Shown in pieces: positions 38,683-49,831 of a DNA stretch of 64,000 bases; within the stretch, counting starts at the first letter, position 1, and every line of letters begins with the position of its first letter. Position numbers and translations under genes: made by a program. Under the pieces are notes generated by a model. It was not told where the DNA came from, did not search any database, and was given only the letters and a program-made list of their open reading frames with translations. The stretch is from Gordionus sp. m RMFG-2023. Lineage: Eukaryota; Nematomorpha; Gordioida; Chordodea; Parachordodidae. Location: positions 45,774,569-45,838,568 of the forward strand of contig NC_088776.1 in NCBI RefSeq assembly GCF_954871325.1, given 5' to 3'.

Positions 38683-38944
38683 TGTTGCGTTATTCCTTTA
38701 TCTTATTTTTTGTTTTTTGCATTTGAACTTTTATTATTTTTGTTATAATCTAATTTTATTTTATAAACGGCGTAACCTTACTTTTTTATATATTATTTTA
38801 CTTTTTTGTATTTCGTTTTATATTCTAATTTATATGTTAGAAAATGTATAAATACCTTTACTAAAGAAAAAGAAATTAGTTAATAAAATATATTTTTACT
38901 GACTCGAACCTCGCGCAACATCGTCACCAACCTTATTCTTTGCA
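38683..38944 (+). repeat. 5' LTR
   Basis: Direct repeat of 40658-40917, starting TGTTGCGTTATTCC. It contains AT-rich promoter-like sequence and ends where the primer-binding-site candidate begins. Confidence 0.88.
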
Positions 38945-39041
38945 TGGTGCCCCGGGTCTGGGTGGTGGACTAGAAAAAGATGCCTATCTAACCTATAGAG
39001 ACTGCTTTACCTATTGAAATGACTACCTTATTTCTTGATTT

Positions 39042-39350
39042 GTCTACCTATTGTGACGATTGTTTAATCCATTGAGATGACTCTATTTATATGACTACCT
39101 ATTGTGACGATTGTTTAATCCATTGAGATGACTCTATTTAGACTACCTATTGTGACGATTGTTTAATCCATTGAGATGACTCTATTTATATGACTACCTA
39201 TTGTGTTGATTGCTTAACCTATGGAGATGACTACCTATTATGACTCTACCTTGTGCTTAACCTATGGAGATGACTACCTATTATGACTACCTTATCTATT
39301 GTGATGTTATGACTACCTTATCTATTGTGACTACCTAAACTACTGAGATG
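39042..39350 (+). repeat. Tandem repeat, ~51-bp units, inside LTR element
   Basis: Units starting at about 39042, 39093, 39141 and 39192 share GACTACCTATTGTGACGATT and TTTAATCCATTGAGATGACT. They degrade to shorter GACTACCTTATCTATTGTGA variants by 39350. Confidence 0.85.
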
Positions 39351-39399
39351 ACCAAGAATCAAACCTTAGTACGTTCTTTCATGCAAAAAGCTTCTTTCT

Positions 39400-39433
39400 T
39401 TATGGTGTCCCGGCTCTGGATGTTGGACTGGAA
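39400..39433 (+). repeat. Second copy of the primer-binding-site region
   Basis: ATGGTGTCCCGGCTCTGGAT...GGACTGGAA repeats 38943-38976 (ATGGTGCCCCGGGTCTGG...GGACTAGAA). The 51-bp array lies between the two, so the leader appears to have been duplicated internally. Confidence 0.7.
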
Positions 39434-40100
39434 TACAATAGCCAGCACCTAACCTAATGTGACAACCTAGGAAGAACTGATATGGAAGTTGAACGATAGG
39501 TTATGAATTCTATTTTGTGAGACCAATGATGGTTACTTATTATTCTAATCCACGTAAGAAGTATTATAAATTAAAATTTTATGCCAGGATAAAGGCATGT
39601 TATAAATTTTTAAAATTACTAAAATGTAAAATCATAATGGATAATATTGATATTTTTTGATTTCTTGAATGATGACCAATTGTTGTAAATTAACATAAAC
39701 CTAAAGATGAATTCTTAAATATAATTAAAAATATTAAAAATCCTAAACAAGAAGATAAAACTTAATTTTAAATATGTTAAAATGTAATTTTTAAATCACA
39801 TGATTGATTCAAATAACTCTTATAAGTAATACTTAATATGATAAAAAGTTTTTGAAATTAAAAGCTTTGAAGACAAAAAGTTATGTAAAAAAACATTCAT
39901 TTTAGAAAAATATATTTAAATATATGTGGTGAATTTTCAAAACTATCTTATGAAGAATTTTTTTTTTTTGAATTAAAATATTGTGTGAAATTTAAATTTT
40001 TTTAAGAGAGGGAAATGTGCATAATATTTGCATATTTTAACCTCGGAGATTGAAAATAAATAAAAATAAATTAAATATTAAAACGCTACTAATTAAATAT

Positions 40101-40210
40101 TGAAACGCTAAAAATGTACGCAAAAAATGTAAAACGCAAAAAATGTAAAACGCAAAAAATATAAAACGCTAAAAATATAAAACGCATAAAACGCTAAAAG
40201 TATAAAACGT
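40101..40210 (+). repeat. Tandem AAAACGC(A/T)AAAAAT repeat
   Basis: Units of about 16-18 bp, each containing AAAACGC or AAACGCT followed by an A/T spacer, repeat about six times in the LTR element's internal region. Confidence 0.75.
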
Positions 40211-40257
40211 TATGATTAACTTAACACCTAAAAAATAATATAATAATCATTATAATT

Positions 40258-40326
40258 TATCATTCCTTATTACATAAATTATCATTCCTTATTACATATT
40301 TTATCATTCCTTATTACATATTTTAT
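40258..40326 (+). repeat. Three tandem copies of a ~24-bp unit
   Basis: ATCATTCCTTATTACATA repeats three times with 5-6 base A/T spacers, inside the LTR element. Confidence 0.8.
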
Positions 40327-40657
40327 TGTTCCAAAATTCAAAATTTTATTCGTGCATATTCATTGATTTGATCAACTATTCCAAATTACATATTCTGATT
40401 TATTCCAAATTCCAATATTCAACTGGAAAAATGATCAATTGAGTACGATCAAACAAGCTATGATTAATGGAGACAATTATATGGATATCAAGCTTGTGAT
40501 TAAACAAACCAACGTGCAAAATCGATTTATACAAACCAACGATTGGACAAGCCAACGTTATGATGATTTGTGATACAACTTGATTACCAAAATTATAAAC
40601 CACTTGAACAACAAACTCTCTATGACTTCTCCGATGAAATTATCAGAAGAGGGAGAA

Positions 40658-40917
40658 TGTTGCGTTATTCCTTTATCTTATTTTTTGTTTTTTGCATTTG
40701 AACTTTTATTATTTTTGTTATAATCTAATTTTATTTTATAAACGGCGTAACCTTACTTTTTTATATATTATTTTACTTTTTTGTATTTCGTTTTATATTC
40801 TAATTTATATGTTAGAAAATGTATAAATACCTTTACTAAAGAAAAAGAAATTAGTTAATAAAATATATTTTTACTGACTCGAACCTCGCGCAACATCGTC
40901 ACCATCCTAATTCTTCA
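40658..40917 (+). repeat. 3' LTR
   Basis: Direct repeat of 38683-38944, preceded by a purine-only tract and followed by AAAAT. Confidence 0.88.
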
Positions 40918-41703
40918 AAAATAAAGTTAGATTGTGTGATATGTAAATATTTTAAATATGAATATTAAAAAGAATCTTACAATCATAACTTTAGTATTTT
41001 TTGAGAGGTGCATTTGCTTAACCCGACATTAAGTTTTCCATGGTATAAAACAGGTAATATAAACCTACATGATCGAAGGGTTGACACTGAATTAGAAAAT
41101 TGACGACGTTTTAATATAAAAGGTAGTTGGATTTCACTTGGTACTAAAGAATTTGAACAAATTCAAAATCTAATAATATGGTAAGAATGAATATTATTAA
41201 ATTTATTCTTTTCAAAATAAAGGATCTTAGATACAGATACTAGTATCTTATTAAAAATGTCAATAAGATACTGAGTACAAGATACAAAAGGATCTTGTAT
41301 CTTAGATACAAGTATTCGCGGTACTGCCAAACTCTGATATTATTAGTGGTGTAAACATTTCTAAAAAAATTGAACACGTTCAATTTTCATTAACAAAAAT
41401 CGAAGTCTTAGCTCAAAACTTTAAAAATAAATTTTTAAAAAAATTTTGTTTAATATTTAATTTAATATAAATTAATTCTCATATATCTTTTAAGTCAATA
41501 TATTAGCCATATTTAAAATTAATAATTTTAAAGATTTATTAAAATAATTTCTTATTAATTTTTAATATGTGAAAACTTTTAGATATCATATAAAATTTAA
41601 TTATTTATAAAATATTTAAATTTATAATTAAAATGTTATTAAAATATAAAACCCTTGTTAAAAACATATTTCAAATAATCACACTAAAAATAAATAAATT
41701 CTA

Positions 41704-41936
41704 GGGCCGTGTCCTAAGTCGGCTTAACTTGAATTAATTGTTTTTTTTTACCTAAGGCTAAAAAAATTTGATTGAGGACACCTTTTTTTATTTATTTTAG
41801 GTATTTGGTAGCATTGCTGTTTTTCTTATTTTATTCTCATTTTTTTTTGGTTATGTATTTTTTCTTTCTTTTATTTTTGTTTTTTACGTTTGCTTTTTTG
41901 TGACTATTAAGTACTAAGCCGATCTAAGATATGGCC
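41704..41936. mobile_element. MITE, 233 bp, TA-flanked
   Basis: Ends GGGCCGTGTCCTAAGTCGGC (left) and, reversed, GGCCATATCTTAGATCGGC (right). TA sits on both sides (41702-41703, 41937-41938). T-rich interior without coding capacity. The TA duplication suggests a Tc1/mariner-type origin. Confidence 0.7.
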
Positions 41937-41938
41937 TA

Positions 41939-44598
41939 AAATATATTAAATTATTATATATTTTTGTATATAATATATATTATTTAATGTTTTTAACTTC
42001 ATGATTCTATTATATTAATCATAATTATTTAATAAGCATATGATATATATTATTAACAAGATACTTATTGTTATATTTAATGGTGGAACCATCATTTATA
42101 TTTTATTCAGTTTATTAATACAATCACAATGTATATTCATTTACATTTTATTCAGTTTTATGATATCATGGCAAATTTAAAAATAATCTTTTTTTCTTAA
42201 AAGATTGGAATTAATATTAAATTAATAATTTTTTTTTCAAGTGAAAAATAAGTTGAGTTTTCTAAAATTGAACTAACCTAAAGAACAAAAGCGCTCGCCA
42301 GATAAAAAGAACGCATTCACGTTCAAAGTTTATCAAAAATAAAAGAAACGTCCTTCATCATTTTTCCCAAAAAAACAAAGATTGTTTATGAATGCAATCA
42401 ATTTGAACGCATTCGTTTACCACAATATTATACTATAGCAAAATATAAATGTCTGGTAAATGAGGAAATTATGTAATATAAATCTTAATTTATGTAATAT
42501 AAATAGAAAAATCGGCTGCTCAAAAAGTAACGATGTTACATCTTGCATCACTCTGTAAAAATTTTGAAGAAGTAACATCCGTTATATATTTCATTACTCT
42601 ACAATCATTTTTAAAATGTAACGCCGTTTCTTTGCTTTTTTTAAAAGTATCAGAACCATTACTATGTAAAAAGATCGAATAAATTGTTTCTCTTATTTCA
42701 TTCGAGATATATTTACTATACAAATCAAAAAAAAATTAGATTATATGTTTTAATATTTAGCTATAGCCATAGATATAATTTTAAACTAGGTCAATGGTGA
42801 TTTTCAACTTTTCTCAACATTGCTTTTACCATATTGAAAATCTGTTTACCAAATAATGAGGATTAAAGGCCTCATGTGGGCTAATTTTTTACTTAACGAC
42901 CTCCTGCCCGTTTTTTAAAATATTCACTTTTCCGCCTGATTATAATTTTTTAATATACCCGCTACCTATTTATCTAAAAACTTTTGTATGAACAACCCCA
43001 CTTTCCGCCAAATGTTTAAATTATTTTAATAGTAGATCTAACACTTTTATTTATATTATCTCAATGTATTTTACTCACACATATTAATAAAAAAAATAAC
43101 AAAAAAGCTTTTAATTTTAATTTTATATAGAAATCCTTTTTTTATTTCCCTTAAAGATTTTTTTTATCTCTTTAATAAACACCACCAAATATTATTAATA
43201 ATCTTATATCCATTACAGGTTTATCTCTCAACATGTCAAAGTCAGAATTTTCTCTCACAAATTCTATTATCCCAACCCGTTTAAATATACTTCAATCAAA
43301 AAAACTCTCTCATATTGGTAATCTGGGTGTCACTTTATGTAGATAAAACCTATTATAAACCAGTAAAAACGCCGAATCCAGTTTCTAGCATCATAAGGAA
43401 TAACCTGAGTCTCGTACATGATGTCATTACATGGCTTTGCACATATAAAGGGAAAAAGTGTACAAAGTACATCAATGTGGTAATACAAAACCATTAAAGA
43501 TGTTATGTAATTAAATATTAATATGAAAAAACTTATATTTATTAAAAAACTATTTAGATAGATAAATCAAAATTAAATGGATATGATACCTAAGTCTATA
43601 AATATCGTTATGATTAATCATTTAAGATTTACACAACGAAATTCAAACTTAAAATCCCCCACCCTCCAGCCTGAAATATTAGGTTATATTGTAGATCTTG
43701 GGAATAGGGTTTTGCTGTTGCCTAATTCCTTTATAGACTCTAGAGCAACAATTCTCGGACTGTTGTGCGTACAAGTACGTGTGGTTTGCCCACCGTTTAG
43801 AGGGCTTTTCATTTTTTTCCAAACTTAATTTATTACGAGTAGGATGTAACTGAGTATCTAGCGTAGCTCTGTTGAACCTTCAACATCAGAGGATAAAAGC
43901 GTTTTAAATCACACGTAATTAAGAATCTAGAACCATCTACTAAAATTGACTCTAAATCATAAACTTTGCTGCTGCATAAATGAAAAAATTTTATTTGATA
44001 ATATTGATATGAGTAAAAACTAAAAGAAGATGTTTAAAGCATCAAAAATAACGTTTCCAGCTATATAACTTTTCAATTGACAAAATAATAAGCCCCTTTT
44101 AAAGAAAAAAGCTAGCATTCTCAACATGTTGTAGATCTACAATATATCAACAGGCAAAGTTTGTAGACCTGAAGGTTTTAAAACAATCCTCTGGGCCGCT
44201 ACATGAAAATTTTTTTTACTGATTGCAAACCTCCTCAAAAATCTATGCCTAACCCACTAAAGAATTTTGCCATCATCGACGGCGATATTTCCACATTATT
44301 AATTTCAACCTTTTTATTATAATGGTAGTCCCTTCATAAATTTTAAAATGACTTTCTACTACTAACTATCAAATCTCCTATTTCCCAAATCTGTTTAACA
44401 CAGCAGACAACAAAAAATTGATAAGTATAGAATCCGCGGTTTTATATTTACCCCTAACACAACTTCCTCAATAGTCAATTTGCACTTATCGCGTTCACTT
44501 TTTTTGCAAAAATTTGACTTATAAAATATAAAATATTTGAACAGGGAATTCGTATGGCAGAATATACAATTAAAAAATCTTAAGTTTTACTATTACTA
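41939..44598. other. No confident gene, 2.7 kb
   Basis: Segment 42520-42680 has TAACG words (GTAACGATGTTAC, GTAACGCCGTTTCTTTG) like the terminal arrays of the 59.5 kb hAT and may be a stray element end. GAACGCATTC is repeated at 42309 and 42407. Segment 42875-43010 has CCGC/CCCG words like the intron MITE at 2.8 kb. From 43200 to 44500 composition is slightly more balanced; frames at 43315-43497 and 43577-43828 are unrecognised and could be relics. Confidence 0.4.
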
Positions 44599-44606
44599 CC
44601 TTTTAA

Positions 44607-44794
44607 TAATGTTGACGGCTCGATTTGGCCAATTTTAAATTAAAATTATAGCAAAAACAATATTACGATAGCCTCTAGATTTCGCTAATAGATGTCCAAT
44701 TATTTCTACCATCTATGAAAAAAATTTTAAGGCTTGTATAATATTTTTGAAAATATTGGGTTACGTTTTTTAAAAGTGGATCGTTAAAACACTA
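44607..44794. mobile_element. hAT MITE family A, copy 4 (188 bp)
   Basis: Starts TAATGTTGACGGCTCG and ends, reversed, TAGTGTTTTAACGATCC. Internal words GCTAATAGATGTCC, TTCTACCATCTATG and AAGGCTTGTATAATAT match the other copies. Flanks CCTTTTAA and CCTTTTAG match at 7 of 8. Shorter than the 220-222 bp copies, so it has lost some sequence. Confidence 0.85.
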
Positions 44795-44802
44795 CCTTTT
44801 AG

Positions 44803-45410
44803 GAACACAATTATGTTTTTCTTAAAAAAAAATCCTTTTAATTAGTATATATTTTTTAAATTCATTTATCATATTTATTAATTTTGTTTATAACTTATAT
44901 TTTTGAAATATTAACTTAATAAAATTTTTCTGTAAAATATAATAATTTTTAATCTTAAAATGACGAGGTGTGAACTGAATAAAATAAACTTATTCATAAT
45001 TATTCATAGTTAGAAAACTTTTTTACCTCATTTTTTTGGCTTGCTAAGCAGTCTGTATATATAATTAACCTATGGATCTTTCAATGCGTTATTATTAATT
45101 TTATTATGATTTTACTAATTAAATTTAGCGTTTCACAAATTGCTCGAAATAAAAAATATTTTTAAAATTGAAGATATTTAAATCTAGATTTTTGGGGAAA
45201 GCACAAGTAAGTTTTGATCAAATTGCTCAAAATTCCAAATTTTTTAAATTAAGTAATAAAATATTGATATATTTAAAAAAATATATAATTATTTTGAAAA
45301 AGCAGGAATAAAATTAAAATGGTAAAAAAATAAATTAAATAGGTTTCTTATAACTAAACTAGTTTAGATAAATTAAGGGAGGAATGCCAACATACTTATT
45401 TACAACATCA
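44803..45410. other. No gene seen
   Basis: AT-rich spacer between two transposable elements. Confidence 0.4.
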
Positions 45411-45920
45411 TCAATATTCAGTCTTGGTAATTAATCCTTTTAAAAGGGTATGACTAAATACTGAATTGCTAAAATGAATTGCTAAAAAGTAATTAATCAT
45501 AATCAATCAAAATTTTATTATGTATATTTTATTTAATGAAAATTTTTAAAACTTAAATATACTTAAATTATTTTTTTATTAAATGAAGGATACAGATTAA
45601 ATATCATATAATATATAATTTTATTTTGAGTTAATATTATTATAAAAGAAATATTTTCATAGCTTATTAAAACATAAATAAATTTTTTTCAAATTTATAA
45701 ATTAACAAATATATATCCGTAAGAGGGCGTTATATGCGTAAATATGTAAATATCATTTTAGGAAATCGGAATGATGATTGGATAGCGCTTTTTTTATATT
45801 TGAGTATATATACATATGAAAAACCTAAAAATTAAAAAAAAAATTTAGGTTTCTTTGATGTTTAATTTATGAGTGGGTTTAGAATAGTAAAATAATGGAA
45901 ATTTTCTAAGGTAAATATTG

Positions 45921-46975
45921 CTGGCGTTATTTATCAAAATCTCTTAATTTTTGTTTTATACGTGAATATTTACGTGCTAAGCATTATCCTAAAAAATCTT
46001 TTGAAAATAATTTGATTTGACCGATTGCCGAGCTTAAAACCGACTACTTACTAAATATTCGATTGACCAAATTTACTAGTAATACAATTTGAAAAATTTT
46101 GATTTTCGTTTTATATATCTATAAATACGTATAAAACATAATCTCAAAAAATATTTTTAAAATATCGCTATTTGGCGGATAACCGACTCGTAGCCCACCC
46201 AATGACTAAATACTGAATTGCTGGCATTTTACAAAATATCTTAATTTTTGTTTTATATGTGTATATTTACGTGCTAAGCATTATCCTAAAAAAATTTTTG
46301 AAAATAATTTGATTTGACCGATTGCCGAGCTCAAAACCGACCACTTACTAAATATTCGATTGACCAAATTTACTAGTAATATAATTTGAAAAATGTTGAT
46401 TTTTGTTTTATAAGTCTATAAATACGTGTAAAACATAATTCTTAAAAATATTTTAAAAATATCGTGATTTGACGGATAACCGACTCGTAGCCCACCCAAT
46501 GACTAAATACTGAATTGCTGGCGTTTTAAATCAAAATATCTTAATTTTTGTTTTATATGTGTATATTTACGTGCTAAGCATTATCCTAAAAAAATTTTTG
46601 AAAATAATTTGATTTGACCGATTGCCGAGCTCAAAACCGACCACTTACTAAATATTCGATTGACCAAATTTACTAGTAATATAATTTGAAAAATGTTGAT
46701 TTTCGTTTTATAAGTCTATAAATACGTATAAAACATAATCCCAAAAAATATTTTTAAAATATCTCTATTTGACGGATAACCGACTCGTAGCCCACCCAAT
46801 GACTAAATACTGAATTGCTGGCGTTTTAAATCAAAATATCTTAATTTTTGTTTTATATGTGTATATTTACGTGCTAAGCATTATCCTAAAAAATCTTTTG
46901 AAAATAATTTGATTTGACCGATTGCCGAGCTCAAAACCGACCACTTACTAAATATTCGACCAAATTTACTATAAA
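45921..46975 (+). repeat. 300-bp tandem units, left arm of foldback
   Basis: Units begin at CTGGC at 45921, 46221, 46518 and 46818 (periods 300, 297, 300; the last is partial). Each contains GTGCTAAGCATTATCCTAAA, GACCGATTGCCGAGCT and, in the full units, CGACTCGTAGCCCACCCAAT followed by GACTAAATACTGAATTGCTG. That last word is the element's own terminal motif. Confidence 0.92.
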
Positions 46976-47496
46976 TTCTTAGTTATAAATTTATATAATT
47001 TTTGTATTAACACTTAAAATTTATGCAATACTATATGCTAAAGTATTTTTATTTTTATATAATAAATAAAATCTATAATACTCTCTAAAAATGTGTTATG
47101 TGCAAATATTTCAGATAATTTTAATTGTCTAAGAGATAAGCAATTGAGATTCAAAAAAGGGGCGTTTAAACCCCCTCCCCATGATTATATTCTTTCTAAT
47201 ATTTTTTTATTTTCCTTTATTATTTATATTCGAAATTATTATATTTTCCTGAATATTTTAAAAATATTTGGCATTATTTTAAAAATAAAAAAATTTGAGT
47301 TAGAAGTATATAAAAAATAATAAACAAATAAATAAATAAATACTTTTAAATAATAGCCGTTAAAATTTAAAATTGTTTTATAATTATAAATCATATTTTT
47401 GCTATTAAAATGTCTGATCTGTTCTCAAAGTTTTTATTTTGGTAAAATATATATTTAATAATATATTTTAAAATTTTATTATAGGTTAAAGGAAAC

Positions 47497-48360
47497 GTTT
47501 ATCCGCCAAATAGCGATATTCTAAAAATATTTTTTAGAATTATGTTTTACACGTATTTATAGACATATAATACGAAAATCAACATTTTTCAAATTGTATT
47601 ACTAGTAAATTTGGTCAATCGAATATTTAGTAAATGGTCGGTTTTAAGCTCGGCAATCGGTCAAATCAAATTATTTTCAAAAAATTTTTTAGGATAATGC
47701 TTAGCACGTAAATATACACATATAAAACAAAAATTAAGATATTTTGATTTAAAACGCCAGCAATTCATTATTTAGTCATTGGGTGGGCTACGAGTCGGTT
47801 ATCCGCCAAATAGCGATATTTTAAAAATATTTTTTGGGATTATGTTTTATACGTATTTATAGATACATAAAACGAAAATCAACATTTTTCAAATTGTATT
47901 ACAAGTAAATTTGGTCAATCGAATATTTAGTAATTGGTCGGTTTTGAGCTCGGCAATCGGTCAAATCAAATTATTTTCAAAAAATTTTTTAGGATAATGC
48001 TTAGCACGTAAATATACACATATAAAACAAAAATTAAGATATTTTGATTTAAAACGCCAGCAATTCATTATTTAGTCATTGGGTGGGCTACGAGTCGGTT
48101 ATCCGCCAAATAGCGATATTTTAAAAATATTTTTTGAGATTATGTTTTATACGTATTTATAGATATATAAAACGAAAATCAACATTTTTCAAATTGTATT
48201 ACTAGTAAATTTGGTCAATCGAATATTTAGTAAATGGTCGGTTTTAAGCTCGGCAATCGGTCAAATCAAATTATTTTCAAAAAATTTTTTAGGATAATGC
48301 TTAGCACGTAAATATACACATATAAAACAAAAGTTAAGAGATTTTGATAAATAACGCCAG
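47497..48360 (-). repeat. 300-bp tandem units, right arm of foldback (inverted)
   Basis: Inverse copies of the left-arm units, ending GCCAG at 47760, 48060 and 48360 (exact 300-bp period), with a first partial unit of about 264 bp. Confidence 0.92.
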
Positions 48361-49831
48361 CAATATTTACCTTAGAAAATTTCCATTATTTTACTATTCT
48401 AAACCTACTCATAGATTAAACATCAAAGAAACCTAAATTTTTTTTTTATTTTTAGGTTTTTCATATGTATATATACTCAAATATAAAAAAAGCGCTATCC
48501 AATCATCATTCCGATTTCCTAAAATGATATTTACATATTTACGCATATAACGCCCTCTTACGGATATATATTTGTTAATTTATAAATTTGAAAAAAATTT
48601 ATTTATGTTTTAATAAGCTATGAAAATATTTCTTTTATAATAATATTAACTCAAAATAAAATTATATATTATATGATATTTAATTAGTATCCTTCATTTA
48701 ATAAAAAAATAATTTAAGTATATTTTAAAAAAAGTTTTAAAAATTTTCATTAAATAAAATATACATAATAAAATTTTGATTGATTATGATTAATTGCTTT
48801 TTAGCAATTCATTTTAGCAATTCAGTATTTAGTCATACCGCTTTTAAAAGGATCAAATTCCTATCACTATCTTTTCAAAAAAGGAATCAAAATTCAGGAT
48901 CAACCTTTTTTAAAAAAAGGATCGCGATCACGATTTCGGAAAATAATTATGCTCTATGAAAAATTAACGAATATAAAAATAATTAAATTAAATTAAATTT
49001 ATTGTAATCGAATAATATAACAATATTAATATAATTATTTATAATCAAGATTAACCTTTAAATAATTTATAGATTATTATCATTCAACATCCGCGTCCTT
49101 CATTAAGAACATATTTAGCGTATTTTCATTTATATCAGTAAGTAAAACATTAATTAAATCATCATTTGATAAAAAAATAATAATTAGGATTTGCCAAAAA
49201 TTTTTTCCAATATTAATTTTTTTCTATAAAATTATTTGAAGAATCTACATATGGTTGATTCTGCAGTTTTCCAAATGGATAATTGACCTGGCAACAGATT
49301 CTGGAAGATTGATATGAGGCCAATTAAGGTTAAATTATGGGTGAATTATTGCCGCTAATATGCTGTTGCTCTCACGAAATCTATATTTAAGAATCTTAAT
49401 TAAAATTATTATCGCAGCTGAGGAAAAAATAAAAGGTTCTAATTTCCTTCTATCCCTACAAAAACTCTATGTAATTTTCTTCTGGATCTACAATAGACAT
49501 TAGTAAACATATACAAATAATTTATTTTATATTTAATTCAATATATAAAACTTGAGGTTGTTATATCAAATTCGCAAATGTTGTCTTGATATAATTTATG
49601 AGAAAAATATAAAAATGACTGAGGATGCTGAGAGATATTCAAAAAATAAATTATTTTACATTTTTTTATTTATTTATATACTTTCTAAGTAAAAAAATAA
49701 ATTTATAAAAGGATCGAATATTAACAAATTGATTTCATTCTAAATTTAAGAGGAAATCGTAAATCTGGGTAAATTGCCAAAATTAGGATCGAATCCAAAA
49801 TCTCTGATCCTTTAACAATTCTATCAATATC

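Larger units (their letters stand above)
38683..40917 (+). mobile_element. Short non-autonomous LTR retroelement
   Basis: Two direct LTRs (38683-38944 and 40658-40917) begin TGTTGCG and end in CA. They are flanked by a perfect 5-bp duplication AAAAT (38678-38682 and 40918-40922). A primer-binding-site candidate TGGTGCCCCGGG follows the first LTR directly, and a polypurine tract AGAAGAGGGAGAA precedes the second. The internal region (about 1.7 kb) has tandem repeats but no gag or pol, so it depended on another element's proteins, like a TRIM. The LTRs look identical over about 250 bp, so the insertion is young. Superfamily is undetermined. Confidence 0.9.
36452..41336. mobile_element. Large non-autonomous hAT-type element with two nested insertions
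   Basis: Inverted ends CAGAGTTGGGCAGGTCC (left) and, reversed, CAGAGTTTGGCAGTACC (right) are flanked by a perfect 8-bp duplication ATATTATT (36444-36451 and 41337-41344). Subterminal arrays of GATACAGATAC, AAGATAC and CTTAGATAC words occupy about 36480-36620 and 41220-41320. No transposase remains. Inside lie a 750-bp hAT-like element (37435-38184) and an LTR retroelement (38683-40917). Without those, the element would be about 1.9 kb. Confidence 0.85.
45447..48839. mobile_element. 3.4-kb foldback (giant inverted repeat) element
   Basis: The left arm starts GGTATGACTAAATACTGAAT and the right end is its inverse complement. The outer ~475 bp of each arm are near-perfect inverted copies; inside them each arm has a tandem array of ~300-bp units in opposite orientations. 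The central non-inverted spacer is only about 520 bp (46976-47496) and holds an unrecognised 75-codon frame at 47093-47320. Flanks CCTTTTAAAAG and GCTTTTAAAAG match at 10 of 11, a duplication length typical of Mutator-like elements. No transposase is present, so it is non-autonomous. Class assignment is tentative. Confidence 0.85.
45419..49823. mobile_element. Non-autonomous hAT-type element hosting a foldback insertion
   Basis: Left end CAGTCTTGGTAATTAATCC and reversed right end TAGAATTGTTAAAGGATC are related; flanks TCAATATT (45411-45418) and TCAATATC (49824-49831) match at 7 of 8. AAAGGATC and GGATCGAATCC words cluster inside the right end and recur just right of the foldback (48851-48930). 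Removing the 3.4 kb foldback leaves about 1 kb with no transposase. Confidence 0.65.

Noticed and set aside
39042-39350. 51-bp repeats as a CRISPR array
   Set aside because: Units are contiguous tandem repeats without unique spacers, in an animal LTR element.
40400-40603. 67-codon minus-strand frame in the LTR element as a gene
   Set aside because: It has no recognisable domain and lies in the noncoding interior of a non-autonomous element.
38683-40917. Direct repeats as a segmental duplication
   Set aside because: TG...CA ends, a 5-bp duplication, primer-binding-site candidate and purine tract together identify LTRs.
47093-47320. 75-codon frame in the foldback centre as a transposase
   Set aside because: It is short, hydrophobic at its end and shows no transposase motif.
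45921-48360. 300-bp unit arrays as ordinary satellite DNA
   Set aside because: The arrays are mirror images inside a bounded element with inverted ends and a target duplication.
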